Shown here piece by piece: positions 25,258 to 34,243 of a stretch of DNA of 64,000 nt (positions within the stretch are counted from its first letter, which is position 1; every line of letters begins with the position of its first letter). The position numbers were made by a program, and so were the translations under genes. This stretch comes from Hyphomonas sp. Mor2 (GTDB lineage Bacteria > Pseudomonadota > Alphaproteobacteria > Caulobacterales > Hyphomonadaceae): positions 1,240,001 through 1,304,000 of the forward strand of contig NZ_CP017718.1 in NCBI RefSeq assembly GCF_001854405.1, given 5' to 3'. Below the pieces are notes generated by a model. It was not told the origin of the DNA and did no database searches. It worked only from the letters and a program-made list of their open reading frames with translations.

Positions 25258-26811
25258 ATGGTGACAGCGACCAGCCTTTCCAGTGAACACCCGGAGGACG
25301 TCCTCGGACATCTGTCCAGTTGGTTGGAGTCAGGCCAAAACGGCGCTCTTGTGTTTATAACGGCGACCGAAGGCGGCGCTGTCCGGGCCCCCGGCGCACT
25401 GCTGGCCGTCAGCGAAAAAGCCAGCCTGGGATACATCTCTGGAGGTTGCATCGACGCCGACGTCACGCTGCAGGCCCGAACCGCGTTAGAAAATGGAACA
25501 CCACGCTCGCTTCGCTATGGCGCTGGATCGCCCTTTGTTGATCTGCCTTTGCCTTGCGGCGGCTCAATTGAGGTCTTTATCGCCCCAAACCCGGACCCTG
25601 AAACAATTCAAAAGGCCCATCTGCTCCTCGCAAGCAGACAAGAGATCGAGTTGATCGCGCGTCCAGATGGAACCGTTGCGATAGCGAGCGAGACCGAGCG
25701 ACCCGTGGGTGAGGATCATGTCTTCGTCTACCGCCCCAAACTTCGGCTTCGCATTGCCGGACGCGGTGCGGACGCTCTGGCCCTCGCCCGTATCGGTGAA
25801 TCGGCGGGCTACGCCACGCAGCTGCAGCTGGTCGATGAAGAAGATATAGAGGATGCGCGCGGCGCCGGACTGTCCGCGGTGCAACAACTGGTTTCTCCGA
25901 CGGACCTTCCGGCGGCGAATGACGATGCGTGGACAGCGTTTGTGCTCCTCTTCCATGATCAGGACTGGGAGGTTCCACTGCTTCGCCAGGCGCTGGACGG
26001 CCCGGCTTTCTATATAGGCGCCGTCGGGAGTGCGCGGACCCACGCCAATCGTTGTGCCGCCCTGCGGGCCGCCGGGTGTGCGGATAACGATGTCGCGTTT
26101 GTGCGCGGGCCGATTGGTCTCGTGCCGTCGCTCCGGGATGCGTCTATGCTGGCTGTGTCCACACTTGCTGAAATTGTCGGCGCATTCCCGGCCCGTTCGT
26201 CGAGCCGACGGCCGCGAACGGCATTGCTCATGCTCGCCGCGGGCGCCTCCAGCCGATTTGAGGCCGGTGACAAACTCCTCGCGGAGCTCGACCATCTGAG
26301 TATCCTTGAACGCGCGGCAACACATGTGCCGGATGATCCAGATCTAACCAAAATCGCCGTGGTTCCGTCTGGTCCGACTGAGCGCAAGGCGGTGCTCGAC
26401 CGCCTCGGCTGGCAAACCCTGGAAAATCCGCGCGCTGACCTCGGACAGTCCACGTCTCTCGCGCTGGGCATAGAAGCGATTGAGACAGATGCCAGAATAG
26501 ATCAGGTAATCGTCCTGCTTGCCGATATGCCCTTCGTCCCCGCCTCGCACATTGATAATCTGAGGCTCAGTGCAGACATTCCCAGCACGTCCTGCGTGAT
26601 GTCCGAAAGCAATGATGTTCTATCGCCGCCCGCCTTGTTCAAACGGCAGCACTTTGAGGCGCTGAGATCGCTCGAGGGAGATCGCGGCGCCAAAGCGGTC
26701 TTTCTGGCCATCGAGCATGGCAATGCGACAATCGCTTTGACGCCGGAACAGGCGGCAGATATCGATGTGACCGCCGACCTGGTGCGCGCCAAGGAGACCG
26801 TTCATGCCTGA
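25258..26811 (+). CDS. XdhC-MobA fusion: Mo-hydroxylase maturation factor
   Basis: A 517-residue two-domain protein. Residues 1-315 are XdhC/CoxI-like: the N-terminal block has [13 protein letters not shown] and the [11 protein letters not shown] loop, and the Rossmann part has [20 protein letters not shown]. Residues 320-517 form a MobA/MocA-type nucleotidyltransferase with [21 protein letters not shown] (the GTP/CTP loop, shortened here) and LLADMPFVP. XdhC inserts and sulfurates the cofactor; MocA attaches cytosine to molybdopterin. The fusion would join cofactor finishing and delivery, matching the Mo hydroxylase downstream. It overlaps moaA by 8 bases. Confidence 0.88.
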   Translation: MVTATSLSSEHPEDVLGHLSSWLESGQNGALVFITATEGGAVRAPGALLAVSEKASLGYISGGCIDADVTLQARTALENGTPRSLRYGAGSPFVDLPLPCGGSIEVFIAPNPDPETIQKAHLLLASRQEIELIARPDGTVAIASETERPVGEDHVFVYRPKLRLRIAGRGADALALARIGESAGYATQLQLVDEEDIEDARGAGLSAVQQLVSPTDLPAANDDAWTAFVLLFHDQDWEVPLLRQALDGPAFYIGAVGSARTHANRCAALRAAGCADNDVAFVRGPIGLVPSLRDASMLAVSTLAEIVGAFPARSSSRRPRTALLMLAAGASSRFEAGDKLLAELDHLSILERAATHVPDDPDLTKIAVVPSGPTERKAVLDRLGWQTLENPRADLGQSTSLALGIEAIETDARIDQVIVLLADMPFVPASHIDNLRLSADIPSTSCVMSESNDVLSPPALFKRQHFEALRSLEGDRGAKAVFLAIEHGNATIALTPEQAADIDVTADLVRAKETVHA

Positions 26812-27835
26812 TGGGCTGGCCAAGACAGAGACTGCCCCGTTGGTCGATCAATTCGGTCGCCAGGTGACGTATCTACGTCTGTCGGTCACCGATCGTTGCG
26901 ATTTGCGCTGCACCTATTGCATGGCGGAGCGGATGCAGTTTCTGCCGAAACCGGAATTGCTCACCATTGAAGAGCTGGATCGAGTTGCGTCAGCATTCAT
27001 TCGGCGCGGTGTGCAGAAAATCCGGATCACTGGCGGCGAACCCCTGGTGCGGCGCGGCATGCCGGAGCTGATCGAGCGACTGGGCGGCTATCTCGGGCAT
27101 GGATTGGACGAACTCACCTTGACCACGAACGGGACGCTGTTGGAGCAATTCGCCGAGCTGCTGGTCAAGAATGGCGTGAAACGCATTAATGTCTCGCTGG
27201 ACTCGCTGGATCCCACGGGGTTCGAGAAGATCACACGCCGTGGCAAGCTCGACAGGGTCCTGGCGGGCATCGATGCGGCGCTTGAGGCGGGACTGAAGAT
27301 CAAAATCAATACGGTCGCCCTGAAGCATGAGAATCTCTCCGAGATTCCTGAAATGATTGAATGGGCGCACTCTAAAAGCATGGATCTCACGCTGATCGAG
27401 GTCATGCCGCTTGGCGACACCGGTGAGGATCGAATCGATCAGTACATTCCTCTGCCCATGGTGCGTGATCAGTTGGAAGCGCGCTGGCAATTGGAGGACC
27501 TTCCGGCGGCTGACAGAAATGCCGGTCCATCGCGCTATGCTCGGATCGCGGAAACCGGCGGCAAGCTCGGCTTTATCACGCCGCTCACAAACAATTTCTG
27601 TGCGGGATGCAATCGTGTGCGCGTCACCTGTACCGGTCGGATCTATATGTGCCTGGGACAGGATGACCATATCGATCTGCGCGCTGCAATCCGTGAGTCA
27701 GACGACCCCGATGCCGCGCTGAACGCTTGTCTTGACCGCGCATTGTTCAAGAAGCCAGAGCGCCATGAATTCAACATCAAGGATCGTGGCGAGGCCCCTG
27801 CCCTGCCACGGCACATGTCGGTGACCGGTGGATAA
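26804..27835 (+). CDS. moaA: GTP 3',8-cyclase MoaA
   Basis: A 343-residue radical SAM enzyme that carries out the first step of molybdenum cofactor synthesis, GTP to 3',8-cyclo-GTP. The N-terminal cluster motif is [15 protein letters not shown] (CxxxCxxC, about residues 24-38). The C-terminal cluster that binds GTP is [18 protein letters not shown] (about 267-284), and the essential Gly-Gly end is present (VTGG). The start overlaps the XdhC-MobA gene by 8 bases and the stop overlaps moaD by 1. Confidence 0.97.
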   Translation: MPDGLAKTETAPLVDQFGRQVTYLRLSVTDRCDLRCTYCMAERMQFLPKPELLTIEELDRVASAFIRRGVQKIRITGGEPLVRRGMPELIERLGGYLGHGLDELTLTTNGTLLEQFAELLVKNGVKRINVSLDSLDPTGFEKITRRGKLDRVLAGIDAALEAGLKIKINTVALKHENLSEIPEMIEWAHSKSMDLTLIEVMPLGDTGEDRIDQYIPLPMVRDQLEARWQLEDLPAADRNAGPSRYARIAETGGKLGFITPLTNNFCAGCNRVRVTCTGRIYMCLGQDDHIDLRAAIRESDDPDAALNACLDRALFKKPERHEFNIKDRGEAPALPRHMSVTGG

Positions 27836-28083
27836 TGGCGAAGATTCTGTATTTCGGTCGCCTGAGCGACATTACCGGTGCAGCTGAGGAAGTCCTGTCC
27901 TTACCGGACACAGTGGCCACCGCCGGTGAGCTGCGAACGTTTCTGGATCTGAAGTTTGAGGCCAATGGCGCCTTGCTGGAACCGACCGTCCGTATCGCCG
28001 TCAACAATGAGCTCTGTTTCGACACGGAATCGATCGCCGATTCGGATGAGATCGCCTTCATGCCACCGGTCGGAGGCGGTTAG
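27835..28083 (+). CDS. moaD: Molybdopterin synthase small subunit MoaD
   Basis: An 82-residue ubiquitin-like sulfur carrier. The C-terminus PPVGGG ends in the Gly-Gly that is adenylated and thiocarboxylated before sulfur transfer to cyclic pyranopterin. The start shares one base with the moaA stop (TAATG) and the stop directly abuts moaE. Confidence 0.95.
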   Translation: MAKILYFGRLSDITGAAEEVLSLPDTVATAGELRTFLDLKFEANGALLEPTVRIAVNNELCFDTESIADSDEIAFMPPVGGG

Positions 28084-28545
28084 ATGCTGAACCTAACGGA
28101 GGACTCCCTCGACGCGAGTGCGCTCTTGCAGGCGTTTGAACACTCGGCTCAAGGCGCCGGTGCGATTGTCAGCTTCTCAGGCCTTGTTCGCCCGGAAGCG
28201 ACCGGCGGTGAGGTGCAGGGTCTCTTCCTGCAGGCCTATTCGCCGATGACTGAGAATGGCATCCAGACGGCAATCGATGACGCCAAATCACGATGGCCGC
28301 TGTCGGAGGTCATGGTCGCCCACCGGATCGGCGAAATGAAACCCGGAGATACGATCGTCTTTGTTGCGACAGCGTCAAAGCATCGACGCGCCGCGTTCGA
28401 GGCTGCCGACTTCCTGATGGATTACCTGAAGACCAAAGCGGTGTTCTGGAAACGCGAATCTACTGACCGCGGCGATGCCTGGATCGAGCCTCGCGAGGAA
28501 GATTATTCAGACGCAGATCGCTGGGTCGAAAAGGTCCGGTCGTGA
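28084..28545 (+). CDS. moaE: Molybdopterin synthase catalytic subunit MoaE
   Basis: A 153-residue subunit that works with MoaD to add two sulfurs to cyclic pyranopterin. Typical segments are GAIVSFSGLVRPEATG near the start, HRIGEMKPGDTIVFVAT (about 80-96), HRRAAFEAADFLMDYLKTKA with the catalytic lysines, and FWKRES. It begins immediately after moaD. moaC, moeA and moeB are not in the window. Confidence 0.95.
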   Translation: MLNLTEDSLDASALLQAFEHSAQGAGAIVSFSGLVRPEATGGEVQGLFLQAYSPMTENGIQTAIDDAKSRWPLSEVMVAHRIGEMKPGDTIVFVATASKHRRAAFEAADFLMDYLKTKAVFWKRESTDRGDAWIEPREEDYSDADRWVEKVRS

Positions 28546-28689
28546 CGTAAACCATCGATTGTGATCACGTTCGTCGATTTTCTTTGAGTCTGACCTTTAC
28601 TCGATGAATGATTGGATCATTATTCAAGGTACTGCGTGAAGGAGAGACCTATAGGGGTCCCCGCGTCCAGGTGCTGGAGGATGCACAGA

Positions 28690-29142
28690 ATGGCCACACT
28701 CAAGATCAATGGCAAAACCGTAACAGTGGATGCGTCTGACGACACGCCGCTGCTTTGGGTTATCAGGGAACAGGTCGGACTTACCGGAGCAAAATATGGC
28801 TGCGGGATTGCCCAGTGCGGCACCTGCACGATCCATGTTGATGGCAGCCCGGTCAGATCTTGCGTTTATCCTGTCGGCGCCCTGACGGGTGAGGAAGAAA
28901 TCACGACCATCGAGGGTCTGTCCGAGGATGCGAGCCACCCGGTTCAGGAAGCCTGGGCAGAGCTCGATATCCCGCAATGCGGATACTGCCAGCCAGGCAT
29001 GATCATGGCCGTCGCCGGCATGCTCAACGATAATCCAAATCCGAGTGATGAGGATATTGATGCTGAGATCACCAATATCTGTCGATGCGGCACCCTGGCG
29101 CGCGTGCGCAAGGGCATCAAGCTCGCCGTCGAAAAATCGTAA
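28690..29142 (+). CDS. Mo hydroxylase iron-sulfur subunit (IorA/CoxS type)
   Basis: A 150-residue protein with two [2Fe-2S] domains, passing electrons from the molybdenum subunit. The plant-type ferredoxin cysteines are in CGIAQCGTCTIHVDG (about 42-56). The four-helix domain has CGYCQPG (about 100-106) and CRCG (about 137-140). ATG 28690 was chosen since GGAGG lies at the right distance; ATG 28681 is too near it. The large subunit follows 11 bases later. The substrate may be an N-heterocycle or aldehyde and cannot be told from sequence. Confidence 0.93.
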   Translation: MATLKINGKTVTVDASDDTPLLWVIREQVGLTGAKYGCGIAQCGTCTIHVDGSPVRSCVYPVGALTGEEEITTIEGLSEDASHPVQEAWAELDIPQCGYCQPGMIMAVAGMLNDNPNPSDEDIDAEITNICRCGTLARVRKGIKLAVEKS

Positions 29143-29153
29143 GGGAGACGAAA

Positions 29154-31391
29154 ATGGCTGATACAGGATTACTTTCCCGCCGCGGTTTCATCCTAGGCAC
29201 CGGCGCGACCGGACTGACCATTGGAATTCTCGCAAGCTGTTCTCCAGGAGATCCTGGACCGACCGAAGCGCATACGTCTGGCGTAGATGAAGTAAACGCC
29301 TGGGTGCATATCGATCGCGATGATACAGTCACGGTCCGGATCGCCCGCTCAGAAATGGGACAAGGCACTTTGACCGGGCTCGCGCAACTCGTTGCAGAAG
29401 AGCTTGATGCCGATTGGGACAAGGTCACAACCGTTTATCCGACGCCGGGCGAAAACCTCGCGCGCGAACGCGTCTGGAGGGATTACTCCACGGGTGGGTC
29501 TCAAGGCATTCGCGGCTCGCAGGATTATGTCCGCGAAGGCGCCGCTGCTGCCAAGGCGATGCTGATTGAGGCCGCCGCGAATGAGTGGGAAGTGCCGGTT
29601 TCAGAATGTACTTCTGAAAACAGCGTCATCACGCACGGCCCATCGGGTCGCACGACGACTTATGGCGCGGTCGCAGAGGCAGCCTCACAACTCGCGCCGC
29701 CCATCGAAGTGACCGTCAAGGATCCGAGCGAATGGAAAATCATTGGCCAGCCGAAAAAACGCCTCGACACGGCTGACAAGCTGACGGGGGCGCAAGTCTA
29801 TGGGGCTGATATCAGCCTGGACGACATCCTCAAGGACACTGATGCGACCCCTGACAAACTGCTGAATGCCTCCATTCGGCAGTCTCCCAAGATCGGAGCA
29901 ACGGTCGCATCCTTTGATGCCTCCGCCGTCGAGAACATGCCGGGCGTGCAGAAAGTGGTCGCGCTCAAGAATCCCTTCGGCGAAGGCAACAATGCTGTTG
30001 CCGTCATCGCTGACACCTGGTGGCAGGCGAACACAGCGCTCGATGCCCTTCCAATTGAATGGGAAGGCGGCGTCGATTTCTCAACCGAGGCGTTCGAAGC
30101 CGAACTTGATGATGGATTGACCGCCGAGGAGGCCTTTGTCGGGAATGGCGGCGGCGATCTGGCGACGGCCTTCGCTGAAGCCGATCAGATCATCGAAGCC
30201 ACCTACAATATGCCGTTCCAGAACCATGCCTGTATGGAACCGATGAATACGACAGCCCTCTATACCGAGGAACGGTGTGAAGTCTGGTGTCCGACACAGA
30301 ACGGAGAAGCAGCCTTGGCGGCTGTCTCCGAGGCGTCTGGCTTGGATATCGCCAATTGCGAAGTCTACAAGGTTCACCTCGGTGGCGGTTTTGGGCGCCG
30401 GGGCGCGCCAGATTACGTCCAGCAGGCGGTTATGCTGGCCATGGAAGTGCCCGGTACACCGGTGAAGCTACTTTGGACCCGCGAAGAAGACATGAAGCAC
30501 GGATTCTTCCACCCGACGACAAAGGGACGGATGCGCGGATCGCTGGACGCCGATGGCAATCTGACAGGGATTCATGTGCGCATCTCAGGCCAATCCATCC
30601 TGGCAGCATTGATTCCTCAAGCGCTTCAGAACGGCGTCGACTTTGCGACCTTCCAGGGCTTGCTTCCATCCGGGGTGGATCCACGCGTAGAAGATCAGGT
30701 TCTCAAATATTCATTTGATAACTTCCTGGTCGATCACGCGATGCGGAATCCGCCTGTGCGACCAGGCTTCTGGCGCGGCGTGAACCTGAACCAGAACGCG
30801 ATTTATCTGGAATGCTTCATGGATGAACTGGCGCATGCCGCTGGGCGCGATCCACTGGAATTCCGTCTCGCGCATCTTCAGAACAGCCCGGAAGCAGCTG
30901 CCGTGCTGCAAGCGGTGGCTGATCGCTCGGGCTGGGGTCAGGATGACGGCAAGCATCGCGGGCTCTGCGTCATGTATGGCTTCGGCGCCTATGTTGCGGC
31001 CTGTTCTGAGGTCACGGTTGATGATGATGGCAATCTCTCGATCGATCGCATCGTTGCGGCGACGGATCCCGGTTACGCCGTGAACCCACAGCAAATCGAA
31101 GCGCAGGTTGAGGGCTCTTTCGTCTATGGTCTGTCAGCCATGCTGTTCGGCGTGATCACCTTCGTCGATGGCGTCGCCCAAGAGTCGAACTTTGACACGT
31201 TCAACTCGATGCGGATCGCCGACATGCCTGAGGTCGAAACCATTATCATGCCGTCCGGCGGATTCTGGGGCGGCGTTGGGGAGCCGACCATCGCAGTGGC
31301 CGCCCCTTCGGTGATGAACGCAATTTTCGCCGCAACCGGCAAACGGGTTCGTCAGTTGCCGATCAAGGATCAGAATCTGCGAGATGCCTGA
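29154..31391 (+). CDS. Mo hydroxylase molybdopterin-binding subunit (IorB type)
   Basis: A 745-residue large subunit of the xanthine oxidase family, similar to isoquinoline 1-oxidoreductase beta. The N-terminus has a Tat signal (SRRGFILGTGATG) followed by a lipobox-like ILASC, suggesting an exported, membrane-anchored enzyme. The catalytic glutamate motif GGVGEPTIAVAAP stands near the C-terminus (about 710-722), and GGGFGRRGAPDY is the cofactor-binding block. No FAD subunit is nearby, as in other IorAB-type enzymes that pass electrons to cytochrome c. A cytochrome c gene overlaps its end by 8 bases, which fits that idea. Confidence 0.93.
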   Translation: MADTGLLSRRGFILGTGATGLTIGILASCSPGDPGPTEAHTSGVDEVNAWVHIDRDDTVTVRIARSEMGQGTLTGLAQLVAEELDADWDKVTTVYPTPGENLARERVWRDYSTGGSQGIRGSQDYVREGAAAAKAMLIEAAANEWEVPVSECTSENSVITHGPSGRTTTYGAVAEAASQLAPPIEVTVKDPSEWKIIGQPKKRLDTADKLTGAQVYGADISLDDILKDTDATPDKLLNASIRQSPKIGATVASFDASAVENMPGVQKVVALKNPFGEGNNAVAVIADTWWQANTALDALPIEWEGGVDFSTEAFEAELDDGLTAEEAFVGNGGGDLATAFAEADQIIEATYNMPFQNHACMEPMNTTALYTEERCEVWCPTQNGEAALAAVSEASGLDIANCEVYKVHLGGGFGRRGAPDYVQQAVMLAMEVPGTPVKLLWTREEDMKHGFFHPTTKGRMRGSLDADGNLTGIHVRISGQSILAALIPQALQNGVDFATFQGLLPSGVDPRVEDQVLKYSFDNFLVDHAMRNPPVRPGFWRGVNLNQNAIYLECFMDELAHAAGRDPLEFRLAHLQNSPEAAAVLQAVADRSGWGQDDGKHRGLCVMYGFGAYVAACSEVTVDDDGNLSIDRIVAATDPGYAVNPQQIEAQVEGSFVYGLSAMLFGVITFVDGVAQESNFDTFNSMRIADMPEVETIIMPSGGFWGGVGEPTIAVAAPSVMNAIFAATGKRVRQLPIKDQNLRDA

Positions 31392-31731
31392 TCCTCGTCC
31401 TTTCGCCGCCGCGATCCTGATCAGTCTGTTCGGGATGGCGGCGTGCGACAGCGGCACGTCCCCTGCTGAGACGTCGAATGGCGATGACATCGCGCAGCTG
31501 ACCAACGCCTCGACTGCGCTCGCCATGGCGTGCGGGGGATGTCATTCGGCGCAAAGCGACGCCATGGTCTCACTGGAGGGATACGGCGAGACAGCGATGC
31601 GCGACGCGCTCTTGCGGTATCGATCTGAAACCGAAGGCACCACGGTCATGCATCGCCTGGCGCGCGGATACACGGACCAGGACATCGATCTGCTTGCCAG
31701 GCACTTCAGCCAAGAAGAGGACGGGGAATGA
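31384..31731 (+). CDS. Monohaem cytochrome c lipoprotein (FccA/SoxE-like)
   Basis: A 115-residue exported cytochrome c with one haem-binding site, ACGGCH (about residues 50-55). The leader ends in a lipobox (FGMAAC), so the protein is probably a lipoprotein. The distal part, GTTVMHRLARGYTDQDI, gives a methionine ligand and matches the cytochrome subunit of flavocytochrome c sulfide dehydrogenase. It sits between the Mo hydroxylase and the flavoprotein, overlapping both (8 and 4 bases), and could accept electrons from either. Confidence 0.85.
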   Translation: MPDPRPFAAAILISLFGMAACDSGTSPAETSNGDDIAQLTNASTALAMACGGCHSAQSDAMVSLEGYGETAMRDALLRYRSETEGTTVMHRLARGYTDQDIDLLARHFSQEEDGE

Positions 31732-32999
31732 CGCAATTCGATCGTCGCTTCATGCTCAAGGCGCTCGGCCTTGGCGGCGCATCGCTGGCCCTGCCCGTCC
31801 CGGCTTTCGCGCGCGCGACGGCAAAGATTGTCATTATCGGTGGCGGGTTTGGCGGCGCCAGCGCAGCGCGCATGCTGGCAACGCTGTTACCGTCTTCCAG
31901 CATTACACTGGTCGAAGCCAATGCGCGCTATACAGCCTGTCCGTTCAGCAATCTCGTGCTCGGGACAGATCGCGCGTTAAGCGACCAGGAATTCGGCTAT
32001 GGCGGGCTCACGCAGCTGGGCGTAACCGTCGTGACCGACACGGCGACGGATGTGGACCCCATTTCACGCACCGTGACGCTGCAGAATGCAGATGATCTCA
32101 CCTTTGACCGCCTCATTCTCTCACCCGGCATTGATATGCGCTGGAATGCACTGGAAGGGTATGATGAAGCGGCAGCGCAAGTCTACCCGCATGCCTGGAA
32201 AGCCGGTCCGCAAACCGCCTTGCTGCGCCAGAAGCTCGACGCTCTGGAAGATGGTCAAACCGTGATCATGAGCGTTCCAACTGCCCCGTTCCGATGTCCA
32301 CCGGGGCCGTATGAGCGCGCGAGCATGATCGCGCACTACCTGAAGACCCGAAAACCGCGATCCAAACTCATTGTGCTGGATGCCAAGGACAGTTTTTCGA
32401 AAATGGCGCTGTTTCAGGAAGCCTGGGCGGAGCATTATCCTGATCATCTGGAATGGCGCGGCGCCAGTGATGATGGGACCGTTGCGCGAGTTTCAGCGAG
32501 CTTCGGCGAGGTTGAAACAGATTTCGAGACATTCTCGGCCGGCGCCACCAACGTGATTCCACCTCAAAAAGTCGGGTTCATTGCCGACCGCGCGGGCGTC
32601 AGTGACGCCACCGGCTGGTGCCCGATCGAACCCCTGGCGTTCGAGTCCGTGTTGCAAGCAAATGTGCATGTGATCGGCGACGCAACGATCGCTGCGCCGA
32701 TGCCAAAATCGGCCTTCTCAGCCAATCTTCAGGCCAAGATTTGCGCACTCGGTGTGGCCCGGCTGGTGTCCGGTCTGGGGCCGGAACCCACCGTGCTTGC
32801 CAATACATGTTTCTCCTTCACCACGCCTGATGAAGCCATTTCGATCGCTGGCGTGTATTCGAACGCAGACGGCCAACTCGCCAGTATCTCAGGCGCCGGA
32901 GGGGTCAGTCCGCTTGGGGCCGATCTATCGATCCGCATGCAGGAAGCCGCACAGGCCAGGTCCTGGTTCAATACGATCACGCAGGAGGCGTTTGGCTAA
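31728..32999 (+). CDS. soxF: Flavocytochrome c sulfide dehydrogenase flavoprotein (FccB/SoxF)
   Basis: A 423-residue exported FAD protein. A Tat signal (DRRFMLKALGLGG) is followed by the dinucleotide fold IVIIGGGFGGASAAR (about 34-48). The flavin cysteine region (YTACPFSN, about 68-75) and the redox cysteine pair (FRCPPGPYERAS, about 188-199, and a late NTCFSF) are those of sulfide dehydrogenases that oxidise sulfide to polysulfide. The preceding cytochrome supplies the haem subunit. The stop shares a base with soxX. Confidence 0.9.
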   Translation: MTQFDRRFMLKALGLGGASLALPVPAFARATAKIVIIGGGFGGASAARMLATLLPSSSITLVEANARYTACPFSNLVLGTDRALSDQEFGYGGLTQLGVTVVTDTATDVDPISRTVTLQNADDLTFDRLILSPGIDMRWNALEGYDEAAAQVYPHAWKAGPQTALLRQKLDALEDGQTVIMSVPTAPFRCPPGPYERASMIAHYLKTRKPRSKLIVLDAKDSFSKMALFQEAWAEHYPDHLEWRGASDDGTVARVSASFGEVETDFETFSAGATNVIPPQKVGFIADRAGVSDATGWCPIEPLAFESVLQANVHVIGDATIAAPMPKSAFSANLQAKICALGVARLVSGLGPEPTVLANTCFSFTTPDEAISIAGVYSNADGQLASISGAGGVSPLGADLSIRMQEAAQARSWFNTITQEAFG

Positions 33000-33442
33000 T
33001 GCGTATGGCACTCGTGGCCAGCCTCTGTCTCAGCGCCTGCGGTGTCAGCGAGCCGTCGTTGATCTCGCCAGATCAGATCACCGGCGACGCCATTAACGCG
33101 CCCCTCTCAGACATCCCGGGTGATGCCGTTCGCGGGAAGCAGGTATTTGCTGATCGCGAGGCAGGACACTGCATCCTCTGTCATGCCGTCGCCGGTTTGG
33201 ATGCGGAGTTTCAAGGAAATGTCGGTCCGGACCTCTCCACAGTGGGCGACCGCTTGAGCGCCGGTCAGCTTCGCCTTCGGATCGTGGATTATCAAATTGT
33301 GAGCCCCGGCACCCTGATGCCCTCCTATTATCGAAAACATGACCTACATCAGGTGGGAGACGCCTATTCTGAGGCCACGATTTTGTCAGCTCAGGATATT
33401 GAGGATATTGTCTCTTATCTTGAGCTGCGAAAAGGCGATTGA
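32999..33442 (+). CDS. soxX: SoxX monohaem cytochrome c
   Basis: A 147-residue exported cytochrome, small partner of SoxA in the complex that joins thiosulfate to SoxY. The haem site is CILCH (about residues 58-62), and the distal Met ligand lies in TLMPSYY (about 102-108). Conserved blocks NVGPDLSTVGDR and ILSAQDIEDIVSYLELR fit SoxX. The very short leader ends in a lipobox (LSAC), which is unusual for a protein normally soluble in the periplasm. It begins in the stop codon of the flavoprotein gene. Confidence 0.9.
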   Translation: MRMALVASLCLSACGVSEPSLISPDQITGDAINAPLSDIPGDAVRGKQVFADREAGHCILCHAVAGLDAEFQGNVGPDLSTVGDRLSAGQLRLRIVDYQIVSPGTLMPSYYRKHDLHQVGDAYSEATILSAQDIEDIVSYLELRKGD

Positions 33443-33447
33443 AACCG

Positions 33448-33912
33448 ATGCGCAAGGGCTTGCCAGACCTTAATCGAAGACACCTGCTGACGGCAGGCGC
33501 AGGCGCCGTAATGATCGCCGCATCGCCCTTGCGTAGCTTTGCGGCGCAAGCTGATCTTGAGCGCGCGCGCCGAGAGCTGTTTGGCGATCGCCCCGTTACG
33601 GAGGGCCGTGTCAGTCTGAAATTGCCGCCGATTGCAGAGAACGGGTTCTCGGTCCCTCTGAGCGTGGATATCGACAGTCCGATGACGGCGGACGATTACG
33701 TCAAGCGCGTCGCCATCCTGTCACCGAGAAACCCCCTGCCCCTGATCGCGCAGTATCATTTTTCACCCCAATCGGGCTGCGCCAGCGTTGAGGCCCGCAT
33801 TCGCATGTCAGGCACGCAAACCATTCAGGCGATTGCGGAAATGAGTGATGGTACGCTGTGGTCCGGTAGCCAGGAAACCGTTGTCACGCTCGCCGCGTGC
33901 GTGGTTCTGTGA
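33448..33912 (+). CDS. soxY: SoxY sulfur carrier with atypical C-terminus
   Basis: A 154-residue exported carrier subunit that bears pathway intermediates on a C-terminal cysteine. A Tat signal (NRRHLLTAGAGA) precedes an immunoglobulin-like domain (about 50-150). In nearly all known SoxY the end is Gly-Gly-Cys-Gly-Gly; here it is VTLAACVVL, so the cysteine remains but all flanking glycines are replaced and three residues follow it. No alternative frame gives the usual motif. ATG 33448 is preferred; a TTG at 33439 would overlap soxX. Confidence 0.88.
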   Translation: MRKGLPDLNRRHLLTAGAGAVMIAASPLRSFAAQADLERARRELFGDRPVTEGRVSLKLPPIAENGFSVPLSVDIDSPMTADDYVKRVAILSPRNPLPLIAQYHFSPQSGCASVEARIRMSGTQTIQAIAEMSDGTLWSGSQETVVTLAACVVL

Positions 33913-33922
33913 GGAGAGGCGC

Positions 33923-34243
33923 ATGACCAGTATCCGACTTGCCGTTCCTGAGACCGCCTCCGTCGGCGAAGTGATCGAGGTGAAGGCTCTGATCCGCCAC
34001 CCAATGGAAAGCGGTCACCGGCGCGGCTCCCGCGGGGAGGTGATTCCGCGAGATATCATTACCCGCTTCGAGTGCAAATATGCGGGCAATGTTGTCTTCG
34101 CCGCGGATTTCCATCCAGGGATTGCCGCCAACCCCTTGATCACGTTTTACGTCAAGGCGTCGCAAAGCGGTAATCTCGCGTTTGAGTGGATCGATCAGCA
34201 CGGCGAAAGCTGGTCAGACACTGCAACGCTCAAAGTCACATGA
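33923..34243 (+). CDS. soxZ: SoxZ sulfur-carrier partner
   Basis: A 106-residue protein without signal peptide; SoxZ normally leaves the cell bound to Tat-exported SoxY. Conserved SoxZ segments are VKALIRHPMESGHRR, IPRDIITRFECKYAG and NPLITFYVKASQSG. A strong ribosome site (AGGAGAGG) precedes ATG 33923. Its end overlaps soxA by 4 bases (ATGA). Confidence 0.93.
   Translation: MTSIRLAVPETASVGEVIEVKALIRHPMESGHRRGSRGEVIPRDIITRFECKYAGNVVFAADFHPGIAANPLITFYVKASQSGNLAFEWIDQHGESWSDTATLKVT

Noticed and set aside
28552-28590. Palindrome TGTGATCACG between moaE and iorA as a CRP/FNR site
   Set aside because: It is short and does not match the full spaced consensus, so only the bare palindrome is mentioned.
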